A DNA stretch of 64,000 bases from Acidobacteriota bacterium (GTDB lineage: Bacteria; Acidobacteriota; Terriglobia; Bryobacterales; Bryobacteraceae). The position numbers were made by a program, and so were the translations under genes. Under the pieces are notes generated by a model, which was not told where the DNA came from, did no database searches, and worked only from the letters and a program-made list of their open reading frames with translations. The stretch lies in contig JACTMJ010000014.1 of NCBI GenBank assembly GCA_014584705.1, positions 124,001 through 188,000 on the forward strand. Direction: 5' to 3'. The first letter of the stretch is position 1. Each line of letters begins with the position of its first letter. Below, in pieces: positions 16,288 to 25,012 of this stretch.

Positions 16288-17677
16288 TTATCGGCATGCC
16301 ATGCACCGCGTGGAACGCCTCACCAACGGCTTCATACAGAGTCGGATGAGCATGGATCACATTCATCATGGTATCGACGGTGGCCTCCGCTTCCATGGCG
16401 GTGACGGCTTCAGCAATCAGCTCATAGGCGAGCGGTCCAATGATATGCACACCGAGAATCTCACCATACTTTGCATCGCTCACCACTTTCACGAAGCCGT
16501 CGGGTTGCCCCATAATCTTTGCTTTGCTGTTTGCCACGAAGGGGAACTTGCCCACTTTGACGTTGTAGCCCTTGTTCTTGGCTTCGGCCTCGGTGAGGCC
16601 CACACTGCCGATGCCCGGCTCCGTATAGGTGGCGTTCGGGATGCGATCAACACGAATCGGACTGACCGGTTTGCCCGCAATCCGGCTCACCGCAACCACA
16701 GCCTCCATGGTTCCGGCATGCGCCAACTGCGGATAGCCCGCAATGATGTCTCCGATCGCGTAAAGACCCGGCTCGCCGGTCTCCATATAACCGTTCACCT
16801 TAACGAAGCCGCGATCCAGTTCCGCCTTGGTATTCTCGAATCCGATATTCTCCGTATTCGGCCTCCGCCCCACGGCCACCAGCAACTTGTCGTATTCGAG
16901 CGTTTCCTTCTTTCCGTTGGAATATTCAGCGTCAAACTTGACACCCTTCTTCGTGCGAGCGATGCCTGAAAGCTTGCAGCCCACCTCCACACGCACGCCC
17001 TGCTTCTTGAAGACGCGAAGCATCTCCTTGGAGATCTCCTCATCCTCTTTGGCCACCACCGCGGGCAGCATCTCAAACACCGCCACTTCCGTACCGAACC
17101 GGTTGAACATGGAGGCAAACTCCATCCCGACTGCGCCCGCGCCAACCACCGCCAAACTCCTCGGCACTTCGCGAAGATTCAGAATCTCGATATTCGTCAG
17201 GATTTTTTCCGGATCCGGTTCGAGCCCTGGCAGCATCCGCGCTTCCGAGCCGGTGGCGACAATAATCGCCTTGGCCTCCAGCGTCTTCTTGCTGCCATCG
17301 TCGGCGGTTACCTCGACTTTGCCCTTGCCGAGAAGGCGTCCATAGCCCTTGATCACCTCGGCCTTGTTCTTCTTCATGAGGTAGTCCACGCCCTTGGCGT
17401 TCTTGTCGACTACGTCATTCTTGATGTCCACCATCTTCGAATAGTTGAGCTTGGGGTTCTCTACAGTCACACCCAGATCGGCCGCGTGGCGGAAGTGATT
17501 CCAGACCTCGGCGGAATGAAGGAGCGCTTTGGTAGGCACGCATCCGACGTGCAGACAAGTCCCCCCCAGCTTCGGGCGCTTCTCGATGATGGCGGTTTTC
17601 AGGCCGTATTGGCCCGCCCGGACAGCCGCCGGGTAACCGGCAGGGCCGCTGCCAATAATTATCAGATCGTAAGACAT
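16280..17677 (-). CDS. lpdA: Dihydrolipoyl dehydrogenase (E3)
   Basis: 465 residues from the ATG at 17677. FAD-binding GSGPAGYPAA at 9-18, redox-active disulfide GGTCLHVGCVPTK with Cys41 and Cys46, NAD-binding VVGAGAVGMEFASMF, and the C-terminal dimer motif HAHPTLYEAVGEAFHAVHG (shown in parts: HAHPTLYEAV) with the catalytic His-Glu pair. It reoxidises the lipoyl arm of E2. First gene of lpdA-lipB-E2. A longer start at 17737 adds 20 residues before the FAD motif, which the family does not have. No clear Shine-Dalgarno precedes 17677; a TACACT hexamer lies close to the ATG, so the leader may be very short. Confidence 0.95.
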   Translation of the reverse strand: MSYDLIIIGSGPAGYPAAVRAGQYGLKTAIIEKRPKLGGTCLHVGCVPTKALLHSAEVWNHFRHAADLGVTVENPKLNYSKMVDIKNDVVDKNAKGVDYLMKKNKAEVIKGYGRLLGKGKVEVTADDGSKKTLEAKAIIVATGSEARMLPGLEPDPEKILTNIEILNLREVPRSLAVVGAGAVGMEFASMFNRFGTEVAVFEMLPAVVAKEDEEISKEMLRVFKKQGVRVEVGCKLSGIARTKKGVKFDAEYSNGKKETLEYDKLLVAVGRRPNTENIGFENTKAELDRGFVKVNGYMETGEPGLYAIGDIIAGYPQLAHAGTMEAVVAVSRIAGKPVSPIRVDRIPNATYTEPGIGSVGLTEAEAKNKGYNVKVGKFPFVANSKAKIMGQPDGFVKVVSDAKYGEILGVHIIGPLAYELIAEAVTAMEAEATVDTMMNVIHAHPTLYEAVGEAFHAVHGMPINA

Positions 17678-18122
17678 CGCTAATAGTGTACCATCGACAT
17701 CGGGGATAACTCGCTTAGGATAAACGAGTTTCCGCATAGTTCCGCTCCGTTCGATAGCAGTTGCTTACGCATGGAGGATTATTGCCGGAGAGGGTCACGT
17801 AGAATCAATCAGTTGCCTGCCACAGGATAATCCCGAATCTCCGGATTCGAACGGCCGTTGCGCTCTTCAATGGATCGCGAACGCCGAGATTTCAGCCGAA
17901 ATGGCGATAGTACCGAATGCGGAAATCAAGTTCGGCACGATCATGCTCCTCCGGCGGCAAGAAAATCGCGTATGATTACGCGATAAGGTGTATGTACCGC
18001 TTTCGTGCGGCGAGCACGGAACGCCGTGCCACGGAGTTGATTCCGGGCGACGGAGTTCGGCAGGGTGACCGGCACATACGCGAGTAAGCGGACCGCGGTA
18101 GCGAAGGAGCGATCGGAGCATT
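17678..18122. other. Divergent intergenic region, lpdA / kinase 1
   Basis: 445 bases with no convincing gene. It must hold the promoters of lpdA (reverse) and kinase 1 (forward). The visible feature is the inverted repeat at 17965-17984. GGAG at 18114-18117 is the ribosome-binding site of kinase 1. Confidence 0.5.
17965..17984. promoter_or_regulatory. Inverted repeat overlapping a -10-like hexamer
   Basis: Arms ATCGCGTA and TACGCGAT (8 bp, perfect) around TGAT. The left arm and loop contain TATGAT at 17971-17976, which resembles a -10 element for the kinase gene. A regulator bound here could block transcription. No matching -35 was found, so the promoter part is weak. Confidence 0.35.
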
Positions 18123-20297
18123 ATGATCGGCCAGATGCTGGGGCATTACGAGATCACTGGCAAGATCGGCAAAGGCGGGATGGGCGTTGTCTATCGCGCC
18201 ATCGACACGCTAATCGGCAGGGATGTTGCGCTCAAGACCATCCTGCTTCGGGAGATTGAAGATCCGAACGAACGCCAGTTTCTGAAGGAACGTTTGTTCC
18301 GCGAAGCGAAATCCGCCGGCATTCTGTCGCACCCCAATATCGTTACGGTGTTCCAGATTGGGGAACAAGACAGTCTGACGTATATCGCGATGGAGTTCGT
18401 GGACGGCCCCAACCTGGCTGAGTTGCTGAACCGCCCGGAAAAACCTTCGATGGAGACCCTGGTGAGCATCCTCGATCAGTCGGCTGCGGCTCTCGACTAT
18501 GCGCACAGCCGCGGTGTCGTACACCGCGATATCAAACCGGGAAACATCATCGTACGTTCAGACGGCGTGGCCAAGATCGCCGATTTCGGCGTCGCGAAAA
18601 TTTCCAGCCAGAACGTCACGCGCACCGGCATGACGCTGGGCACGCCGCACTACATGTCGCCCGAACAGTTCCACGGGCGCACCATCGACGGGCGTTCCGA
18701 CCAGTATTCGCTCGCGGTGATGGTTTATGAAATCTTCACCGGTAAGAAGCCCTTCACGGCGGAATCGATCACGGGGTTGATGTATAAGATTCTGCACGAG
18801 CAGCCCAATCCTCGGCGCGACAACCCGGAGCTCAGCGAAGCCACGGATGCGGTACTGCGCAAAGCGCTTTCGAAGGAGCCGGACGAGCGCTACCCTACCT
18901 GCGCGGAATTCATCTCGCAACTTCGGGACGTGAGCGGCGTGCAACTCAAACAATTACCTTTTGAGAGCCACACGCGCATGCCAGGGGCGGGAACTGGCGG
19001 ACAGCATGGCGCAACGCCATTGTCGACGCCGCACCACACGCCTTCGGTGCCACCGGCATCCTCGAAATTGCCGGATAAGCAAGCGCCTCACATTCCGGTA
19101 CCGACGCCTTCCTCCGGACTGCCCTCCTCCGCGATGATGCCGCCGCCACCGCCGGTGCCTCCATCTCAGGCCTGGAATTTCCGCTCCCCCGAGGCTGGTT
19201 CCGCCCTGGAAGATACGCCCGGGCCAACGGCATTGCCCCACACGGGAGCCGGTCATCCGCCGATCTCTGAAGTGCCTACTCCGGCAGTAGGAGTCCCCTC
19301 AGCCGCCCCGCTGAGCACGACGGGGAGCGTCGGGATCAATCTGCCGCCTCCGCCCGCGCCGGAAATGCCGCCCGCGCCTCCCGCCGCAAAGCCGGATGCC
19401 AAAGCGCACGATGCGAAAGTGCGCGACTTAAAAGCGCCCCCCGTCGCCGCAAAGGGCAAGATTGCCAAGGACGTTCCTAAGGGAAAACCGCCTGCTGCCG
19501 CTTCGACGGTGAAGCCGGGCGGAAAAACACCCCTCTTCGTCGTGGTGGGCGTGGTGGTGTTGCTACTGCTGATCGTGGGAACGGTGGCTGGCGTTCTTTA
19601 CAACCGCTCACAGAGTGCGCCTCCCACAGAGCCACCCACGGCGCCTGCCGCCAACGGTTCTCAGCAAACCAGCACGGAGAATCCGCCTCCGCCGCCAGAG
19701 ACTCCGGCACAGGGAGCAGAAGCGGCGATTCCCGGGGCTGAAAGCAGTGTTCCGGCCGCGGAAGTTCCGGCTGAAGGCACGACCCCGTCCGCGCAGCACG
19801 CTCCCCCGGCGATTGCCACGTTCCTGGCGGAACCAGCGACCATCACGGCGGGAGACTCCACCACACTCCGCTGGAACACATCGGAAACGACCCTTGTCAG
19901 CGTGGAACCCGGGCTGGCGAGAGGCCGTTCAGTCGGCCAGGTTACGGTTTCTCCGAAGCAGACCACGAAGTATCGCCTGATTGCGCGCGGGCTTGGTGGA
20001 CGCAAGACACAGGAACTAACGGTCACCGTGAAGCCCGCCGAGGGAGGGAGTGGACCAAACGACGCCGCACCCAATCCGGAGGGCATGTCCCTCGATGCGC
20101 TAACGCGCGCACTGGCGGCGGGAGAGAATGTCGTCAGCATCAATCAACTGATGGTGCGCGTGGGGTTGAAAGGCGTAAGTTTCCCGGTGAACGCGCAGGC
20201 GCAAGCTGCCATCCTTGCCGCGGGAGATCGTGGAGACCGGCCCAAAGACGCAGTAGTACGATTGATTGATTTGGCAAAACAGGGTGGAAGACGCTAA
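18123..20297 (+). CDS. Transmembrane Ser/Thr protein kinase with extracytoplasmic Ig-like and novel C-terminal domain (kinase 1)
   Basis: 724 residues. Kinase domain about 9-275: glycine loop GKGGMGVVY, Lys38, HRDIKPGN at 134-141 (an RD kinase), DFGVAK at 154-159, GTPHYMSPEQ. Then a Pro/Ala-rich linker of roughly 190 residues, a single membrane helix about 470-492 (FVVVGVVVLLLLIVGTVAGV), another low-complexity segment, an Ig-like beta-sandwich about 560-640 (AEPATITAGDSTTLRWNTS; TTKYRLIARG) and a final ~65-residue segment about 653-720 homologous to the N-terminus of the next gene product. The kinase faces the cytoplasm and the rest the periplasm. Related closely to the kinase at 21734. GGAG precedes the ATG. 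Confidence 0.9.
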   Translation: MIGQMLGHYEITGKIGKGGMGVVYRAIDTLIGRDVALKTILLREIEDPNERQFLKERLFREAKSAGILSHPNIVTVFQIGEQDSLTYIAMEFVDGPNLAELLNRPEKPSMETLVSILDQSAAALDYAHSRGVVHRDIKPGNIIVRSDGVAKIADFGVAKISSQNVTRTGMTLGTPHYMSPEQFHGRTIDGRSDQYSLAVMVYEIFTGKKPFTAESITGLMYKILHEQPNPRRDNPELSEATDAVLRKALSKEPDERYPTCAEFISQLRDVSGVQLKQLPFESHTRMPGAGTGGQHGATPLSTPHHTPSVPPASSKLPDKQAPHIPVPTPSSGLPSSAMMPPPPPVPPSQAWNFRSPEAGSALEDTPGPTALPHTGAGHPPISEVPTPAVGVPSAAPLSTTGSVGINLPPPPAPEMPPAPPAAKPDAKAHDAKVRDLKAPPVAAKGKIAKDVPKGKPPAAASTVKPGGKTPLFVVVGVVVLLLLIVGTVAGVLYNRSQSAPPTEPPTAPAANGSQQTSTENPPPPPETPAQGAEAAIPGAESSVPAAEVPAEGTTPSAQHAPPAIATFLAEPATITAGDSTTLRWNTSETTLVSVEPGLARGRSVGQVTVSPKQTTKYRLIARGLGGRKTQELTVTVKPAEGGSGPNDAAPNPEGMSLDALTRALAAGENVVSINQLMVRVGLKGVSFPVNAQAQAAILAAGDRGDRPKDAVVRLIDLAKQGGRR

Positions 20298-20340
20298 CTT
20301 CCCGCGCACTTCCGTGTAAAATCCCTGTATCGGTATCAAC

Positions 20341-21438
20341 ATGGCTCTGCGATTCGGTTCCGCGCGGCCTCGCGCTTTTCTTCTGATTCTTATTGCGATC
20401 GGGCTTTCCCTTCCTGGCGTTGCGCAGACACCCGCTCCGATGAACCTCAGTACTCTGAAGCAGGTGCTGGCCATCGGGGAAGACGTCGTACCCACGAACG
20501 ATGTGATCGCGCGGATAAAAAAGGAAGGTGTCGATTTCTTCCTCGACGCGGACATGAAGACGGAGCTGATCCTGGCCGCCGCGAAGGGACATCGTAACGA
20601 AACCGACACACTAAAAATTATCGATTCGCTTGCCGACGCCTGCCTGCCGTGCAAAGAACGGATGGAAGCACCGATTTCTCCGGAACTGGCGCTGCGCTTT
20701 CTCAAGGAGCAGGTGCGGAGCAAGGATATTCTCAAGGCCATCAAGAAGCGAGGACTGGCCCAGGGCCCCATCACGCTTGAGGACATCGTTGCGTTGCGCG
20801 CGGCCGGAGCTTCCGAGCAATTGCTGCGCGTGATGAAGCCGGACGCCCAGCCGGTTCCTCCGGAAGGATTCATCGAAATCGAGGCGGCAAAGAGCAAGAC
20901 CTTTGCCGACAATCGGCCGAACGGCAGTTTCGATGTACGTGCACGCGTGGATGACAAAGTGGAATTCCGCGTGGTGTACGACAAGATCTACGCCAAGGCG
21001 CTGTCTGGAAACGCTCCCGTGAATCAGGGCTCTGAAATCTCCAGTGTGCTGCCACGCCTGCCCGCGGATGTCATCCAGTTCACCTTACGGCAAAAGGACG
21101 GAAGGTCCAAAGGCGCCACCGGGGAGGCGCTTCCGCCGGATGCCTATGGCTTCACCGGTTATAAATTTACGGTGACCGACGAGAAAGCGAAGGATGATCG
21201 CTACCATTTTGAGGTAGCGTGGCAGCTAAAGCCGTTCACAATTGCAACGCTCAAGGCAGAAGTGGAAGAACTGGGGAGCAGCTTCCCGGAACTGGTAATC
21301 CAGGATATCCGCCTGCGGGGCGTAGACTCCGCTCCGACGCCGGACGATTATCTCGCGATGCGTGCCGCCGGCGCCAATGAAGAACTGCTCACCGCCATCG
21401 GGGGCAGCATCCGGACATCGAACGCGCCCCCGCGATGA
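20341..21438 (+). CDS. Secreted protein of unknown function sharing a domain with kinase 1
   Basis: 365 residues with a signal peptide (LILIAIGLSLPGVAQ, cleavage near 29). Residues about 34-100 (LKQVLAIGEDVVPTNDVIAR...) align without gaps to the last 65 residues of kinase 1, with about 20 identities by eye. A short helical element recurs inside: DIVALRAAGASEQLLRVM near 143-160 and DYLAMRAAGANEELLTAIG near 338-356. The middle (about 180-320) looks all-beta. No enzyme motif seen. It lies 43 bases after kinase 1 on the same strand, with no Shine-Dalgarno, and precedes kinase 2. I do not recognise the family; a periplasmic partner or ligand of the kinases is inferred from position and the shared domain only. 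Confidence 0.75.
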   Translation: MALRFGSARPRAFLLILIAIGLSLPGVAQTPAPMNLSTLKQVLAIGEDVVPTNDVIARIKKEGVDFFLDADMKTELILAAAKGHRNETDTLKIIDSLADACLPCKERMEAPISPELALRFLKEQVRSKDILKAIKKRGLAQGPITLEDIVALRAAGASEQLLRVMKPDAQPVPPEGFIEIEAAKSKTFADNRPNGSFDVRARVDDKVEFRVVYDKIYAKALSGNAPVNQGSEISSVLPRLPADVIQFTLRQKDGRSKGATGEALPPDAYGFTGYKFTVTDEKAKDDRYHFEVAWQLKPFTIATLKAEVEELGSSFPELVIQDIRLRGVDSAPTPDDYLAMRAAGANEELLTAIGGSIRTSNAPPR

Positions 21439-21733
21439 CCCGGCGCACATCCCGCGGCGCCATCGATCCGCTGCCGAATGCCCCGTCCGCCAGGCTTTCT
21501 GGCCAATCGCAGCGGAATTCTCGCTTTATTTCCGAGAGGAGCGAGATTTTCGAGGGCGATCCGTGTTGGAATTGCAGTACGAATTCCGGACGGCGCGACG
21601 AAAGAGACCGTGACCCGCTGCTTCGTTCCGGCTGGGATGCGGCGTAGCCCTCCCACGAAGCAACTCATGGTATAAAACGGGAGGCAAGGGCACGGGTGCC
21701 CCGGATCCGCCCGGTGCTTCCAACCACATTCAA
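21439..21733. other. Spacer before kinase 2
   Basis: 295 bases with no convincing gene; short ORFs here lack start signals and family resemblance. TATAAA at 21671-21676 resembles a -10, but I see no matching -35. Confidence 0.4.
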
Positions 21734-23812
21734 ATGAGCCTTGAACGCATCGGAAATTACGAAATCCTCGGCGAACTCGGGCGCGGCGGCATGGGTGTGG
21801 TTTACCGCGGGGTGGACAGCTTCATCAAGCGGCCCGTCGCGATCAAGACGATCTATCTGAATGAGATTCAGGAAGATCACGAGCGGCAGTTCCTCAAAGA
21901 GCGGCTTTACCGGGAAGCACAGTCGGCCGGGATTCTCTCCCACCCCAACATCGTCACGATTTACCAGATCGGGGAGTTGGACGATCTCACCTATATCGTG
22001 ATGGAATTTGTGGAGGGCCGGAATCTGGCGCAGATGCTCCGCTCTCCCGACAAGCCATCGGTGGAACTTCTGCTCTCGATTTTCGACCAGACAGCCGCTG
22101 GCCTTGACCATGCACATGCCCAGGGCGTCGTGCATCGCGACATTAAACCGGCCAATATCATCGTGCGCAGTGACGGCGTGGCGAAAATCACGGATTTTGG
22201 CGTTGCCAAGATTACGTCGCAGACGGTTACGCGCACGGGAATGACGCTGGGCACTCCCCACTACATGGCTCCGGAGCAGATCCAGGGTAAAGCCGTGGAC
22301 GGACGAGCCGACCAGTATGCGCTGGGCGTGGTGATCTATGAGATCTTCACGGGCCACAAGCCATTCAAGGCCGATACGATCACCGCGTTGATTTTCAAGA
22401 TCGTCACGGACGGGGTGGATCCCAAGCGGGACAACCCAAATCTCAGCGATGGCGTCTCCAACGTTCTCAAGAGGGCCCTGGCGAAGGAGGTGTCTGAGAG
22501 ATATCCGTCCTGCCAGGCAATGGTGCAGGCGTTTCGGGCGGCGGTTGGGCTTCCCTCGCCAGCATCGATTGGCTTGGCAGCGGGAACCCAGGCACCCACT
22601 GGGATGAGTATGGCATCGGGCACGGTTCCCGTGTCCACTCCCAGTGGTGCCAGCCAGACGGTTCCCGGCGGAGCCAGCGCGATGCCTCCCGTCCCCACTC
22701 CATCAGCCGCGATACCGGCCGTCCATACGCCGACCGCGAACGCTGGCGCTCCCCCGATTAGCGCCGCTATTCCACCGACAGCAACGACGCCGACTTCGGT
22801 GCCGCCCCGTCCACCGGCGCCCACGATGCCGCCGATGCCGACGGGTCCCGTGCCTCCTCCCGCGCCGGGGTCACAACCCTGGGCGGAATCGCAACCCGTG
22901 AGGGCCGCCGCCACGGGTAGTAACGCGACGCCCGATGAAAAGCCATGGCGCTTCCCCGCCATCGTCCTGGCCGGGTTGCTGGTGGTGGCGGTGATCTTCG
23001 GTCTCGTTTGGATGCTTCGGGATCACGGCGAGACGAGCGGGACGGATACAACGGAGCAGACTGCCGGGACACAAATGGCGAATGGTCCCGGCGCGGAGAG
23101 GGATCCGGCAGCCGGAACCGGCGGGAGCACCCTTTCCAGCGAGTCCGCTGCTCAACCAGGCGCTTCGGATGCGGTCACGCCGGTAAAGGAGAGTGCTGCG
23201 ACGTCCGTTCCCGCGGCGGCAACGAACGTAGCAACCTCCACGAAGCCCGCCGTGCAGACTGCCGTGCAGCCAACGGGAAGGGGAAACCTGCCCGATTCGA
23301 ATGGCAAGCACAACCCATCGAAGGCCACGGAATCCACCAGCCATTCGGCAGCGGGCAGCGCCGTTCGCCCCGGCACAAAGACATCGCCGACCTATGGACG
23401 GAGAACGGCGTCCGAAACAACTCCGACGAACGTCTCTCCGCCACCCCCGCCCGTGCAGCCGACGATCATTCAAGAACCGGTACGCCAGCAGCCTACAGCC
23501 CAAGCGGTCTACACGCCGCCACGGCCTATCGTCCGCGTGCCCGCAATTTATCCGGCGGACGCACGGAGGGATGGTATTAGCGGATCCGTCCTGCTACAAG
23601 CCGTGGTGAACGAAGCCGGGCAACCAACCGCCGTAACCGTAATGCGCGGGATTCGCGCTGATCTCGATCAAGCGGCAAAGGATGCCTTGGCGAAATGGCG
23701 TTTCCAGCCGGGAACTTCGGATGGCAAGCCAGTGGAATCCCGGATCAACGTCGAGATTTCCTTCAATCTCGTGCAGGATAAACGAAAGCCGATCAGCCTG
23801 AAGAACCCTTAG
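21734..23812 (+). CDS. Transmembrane Ser/Thr protein kinase with C-terminal TonB domain (kinase 2)
   Basis: 692 residues. Kinase domain about 8-275 very close to kinase 1: GRGGMGVVYRGVD, VAIKTI, VVHRDIKPANII, DFGVAK, MTLGTPHYMAPEQ. A Pro/Thr/Ala-rich linker, one membrane helix about 407-426 (AIVLAGLLVVAVIFGLVWM), a Ser/Thr/Pro-rich periplasmic stretch, then about 595-685 a TonB C-terminal domain (VRVPAIYPADARRDGISGSV; QPTAVTVMRGI; DQAAKDALAKWRFQPG). TonB_C normally ends the energy transducer that touches outer-membrane receptors, yet no ExbB/ExbD-type transmembrane segment is seen here. The stop overlaps the opposing gene at 23809 by 4 bases. The ATG lacks a Shine-Dalgarno. Confidence 0.9.
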   Translation: MSLERIGNYEILGELGRGGMGVVYRGVDSFIKRPVAIKTIYLNEIQEDHERQFLKERLYREAQSAGILSHPNIVTIYQIGELDDLTYIVMEFVEGRNLAQMLRSPDKPSVELLLSIFDQTAAGLDHAHAQGVVHRDIKPANIIVRSDGVAKITDFGVAKITSQTVTRTGMTLGTPHYMAPEQIQGKAVDGRADQYALGVVIYEIFTGHKPFKADTITALIFKIVTDGVDPKRDNPNLSDGVSNVLKRALAKEVSERYPSCQAMVQAFRAAVGLPSPASIGLAAGTQAPTGMSMASGTVPVSTPSGASQTVPGGASAMPPVPTPSAAIPAVHTPTANAGAPPISAAIPPTATTPTSVPPRPPAPTMPPMPTGPVPPPAPGSQPWAESQPVRAAATGSNATPDEKPWRFPAIVLAGLLVVAVIFGLVWMLRDHGETSGTDTTEQTAGTQMANGPGAERDPAAGTGGSTLSSESAAQPGASDAVTPVKESAATSVPAAATNVATSTKPAVQTAVQPTGRGNLPDSNGKHNPSKATESTSHSAAGSAVRPGTKTSPTYGRRTASETTPTNVSPPPPPVQPTIIQEPVRQQPTAQAVYTPPRPIVRVPAIYPADARRDGISGSVLLQAVVNEAGQPTAVTVMRGIRADLDQAAKDALAKWRFQPGTSDGKPVESRINVEISFNLVQDKRKPISLKNP

Positions 23813-24423
23813 GGCCGCCCCGGGGGTGCCAGTCGCTCTTCCGCCTCCGGAACCAGTCTCGCCAGGGATGCCTTGAGCGCCAGGGCAATCTTATCCGCCA
23901 CTTCCGCGCTGGCACTGCGAAACTTTCCGCCCCGGCTTTCCGCGGTCTCACCCCAAAGCACGTCGCCATCGGTATTGACAATCCGGACGGAGAGCGACGC
24001 CTCATGGCGGCGGGTCTCCGAACGGTCTCTCACGGAAGCGCTCCCTCCCTCGCTACGCGCGACACTGGCCCGGTTTCGGGTATACCCACCGGTGGAAATA
24101 TTGCCTGAAGATCGCCCGGACACACTCTCATCACGGCTATGGCGTTCCGTGAAGACGAGGTCCTCGGCGAAACCCCGCAGAAACGCATCCGCCATCTTCG
24201 GATTCTCGGTGACCACGAAGGCGCCCAACCGATGGAGTTCCGCGATGAGCAGCGCCCGCAGCTGGCGCGCATTCTCGCCACCGTCGAAGTCTTCCACGCA
24301 GAGACGTTTCACCTGGCGCAGAGCAGTCACGGAAGCCGGAGGCGCGTCCGGGCCCTGCGCGGGCGCGAGACGGCCCATTCCCGTGCTTGTGGCAATCGCC
24401 GAGAACAACCGTCGACGCGTCAT
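23809..24423 (-). CDS. Exported hypothetical protein (possible CsgG-like fold)
   Basis: 204 residues. The N-terminus MTRRRLFSAIATSTG resembles a twin-arginine or Sec signal. VCVEDFDGG-like text near 40-47 (LCVEDFDGGENARQLRALL), ELHRLGAFVVTENPKMADAFLRG and VRIVNTDGDVLWGETAESRG are reminiscent of proteins around CsgG/DUF-type lipoproteins that sum a small alpha/beta domain, but I cannot name the family. A Ser/Arg/Gly-rich insert occupies about 90-135. The ATG overlaps the stop of the upstream gene (ATGA at 24420-24423), so the two are one operon. It ends against kinase 2. Confidence 0.65.
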   Translation of the reverse strand: MTRRRLFSAIATSTGMGRLAPAQGPDAPPASVTALRQVKRLCVEDFDGGENARQLRALLIAELHRLGAFVVTENPKMADAFLRGFAEDLVFTERHSRDESVSGRSSGNISTGGYTRNRASVARSEGGSASVRDRSETRRHEASLSVRIVNTDGDVLWGETAESRGGKFRSASAEVADKIALALKASLARLVPEAEERLAPPGRP

Positions 24424-24926
24424 TGGCTCTCCCCTCCAAAGCGCGCTTCATTGTCCTGGAACTCCACGCGCAGCCCGGTTCTCGCCTCCATCGTCACCAG
24501 CACGCTGCGCACATGATCCTTGTGAATCTCAAACACGAGCGCCTGCTGCCGGTCCTTCTCGTCAAGGTAGCTCACAGTCAGGAAATGCTTGCGCGATTTC
24601 GTCATCAGGAAGAGGGGAGAGACGACAATCGCGAGCCCGATTCTGCGGCCCACCTTCTGGCCGTATTCGAGCATGTTGATCTTTTCCCATGGCACGTTCA
24701 CCTCGATCTCTTTGGCATCGAAGCGACAGAGCAGAGTGTTCGTGAGGTCGAGTTTGCCCTTCACGGAATCGGGAAGCCCAGGAATGCTGCCACCCACGTA
24801 GGTGGCCTTCGCGCCGCCATCCCACCCGAAAAGGGGAGCAACCGCCAGCAGGAACAGAAGCGGGAAAAGCCAGGGGCGCGGACGTCCTTCGCGAGGCCTT
24901 GCGGAATATGGTGGTGAAATGTGCAT
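24420..24926 (-). CDS. Exported hypothetical protein
   Basis: 168 residues with a hydrophobic stretch about 18-36 (PWLFPLLFLLAVAPLFGW), probably a signal peptide or anchor. The mature part has DGGAKATYVGGSIPGL, then alternating beta-like segments with VPWEKINMLEYGQKVGRR and a short hydrophobic patch LAIVVSPLFLMT; the end (ALVFEIHKDHVRSVLVTMEARTG in pieces) looks like a small PH-like beta domain. No enzymatic motif. First gene of a two-gene operon with 23809 and convergent with kinase 2. Function unknown; being next to the kinases it could be an envelope partner. Confidence 0.65.
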   Translation of the reverse strand: MHISPPYSARPREGRPRPWLFPLLFLLAVAPLFGWDGGAKATYVGGSIPGLPDSVKGKLDLTNTLLCRFDAKEIEVNVPWEKINMLEYGQKVGRRIGLAIVVSPLFLMTKSRKHFLTVSYLDEKDRQQALVFEIHKDHVRSVLVTMEARTGLRVEFQDNEARFGGESQ

Positions 24927-25012
24927 AGCTCCGCCCCTAAGAATGGTGGGCCGGTCGCTCTGTTTATCTCAGGAAATTCGGTTCTTCCGGGAGAAATTTC
25001 CAAAATGAAACG

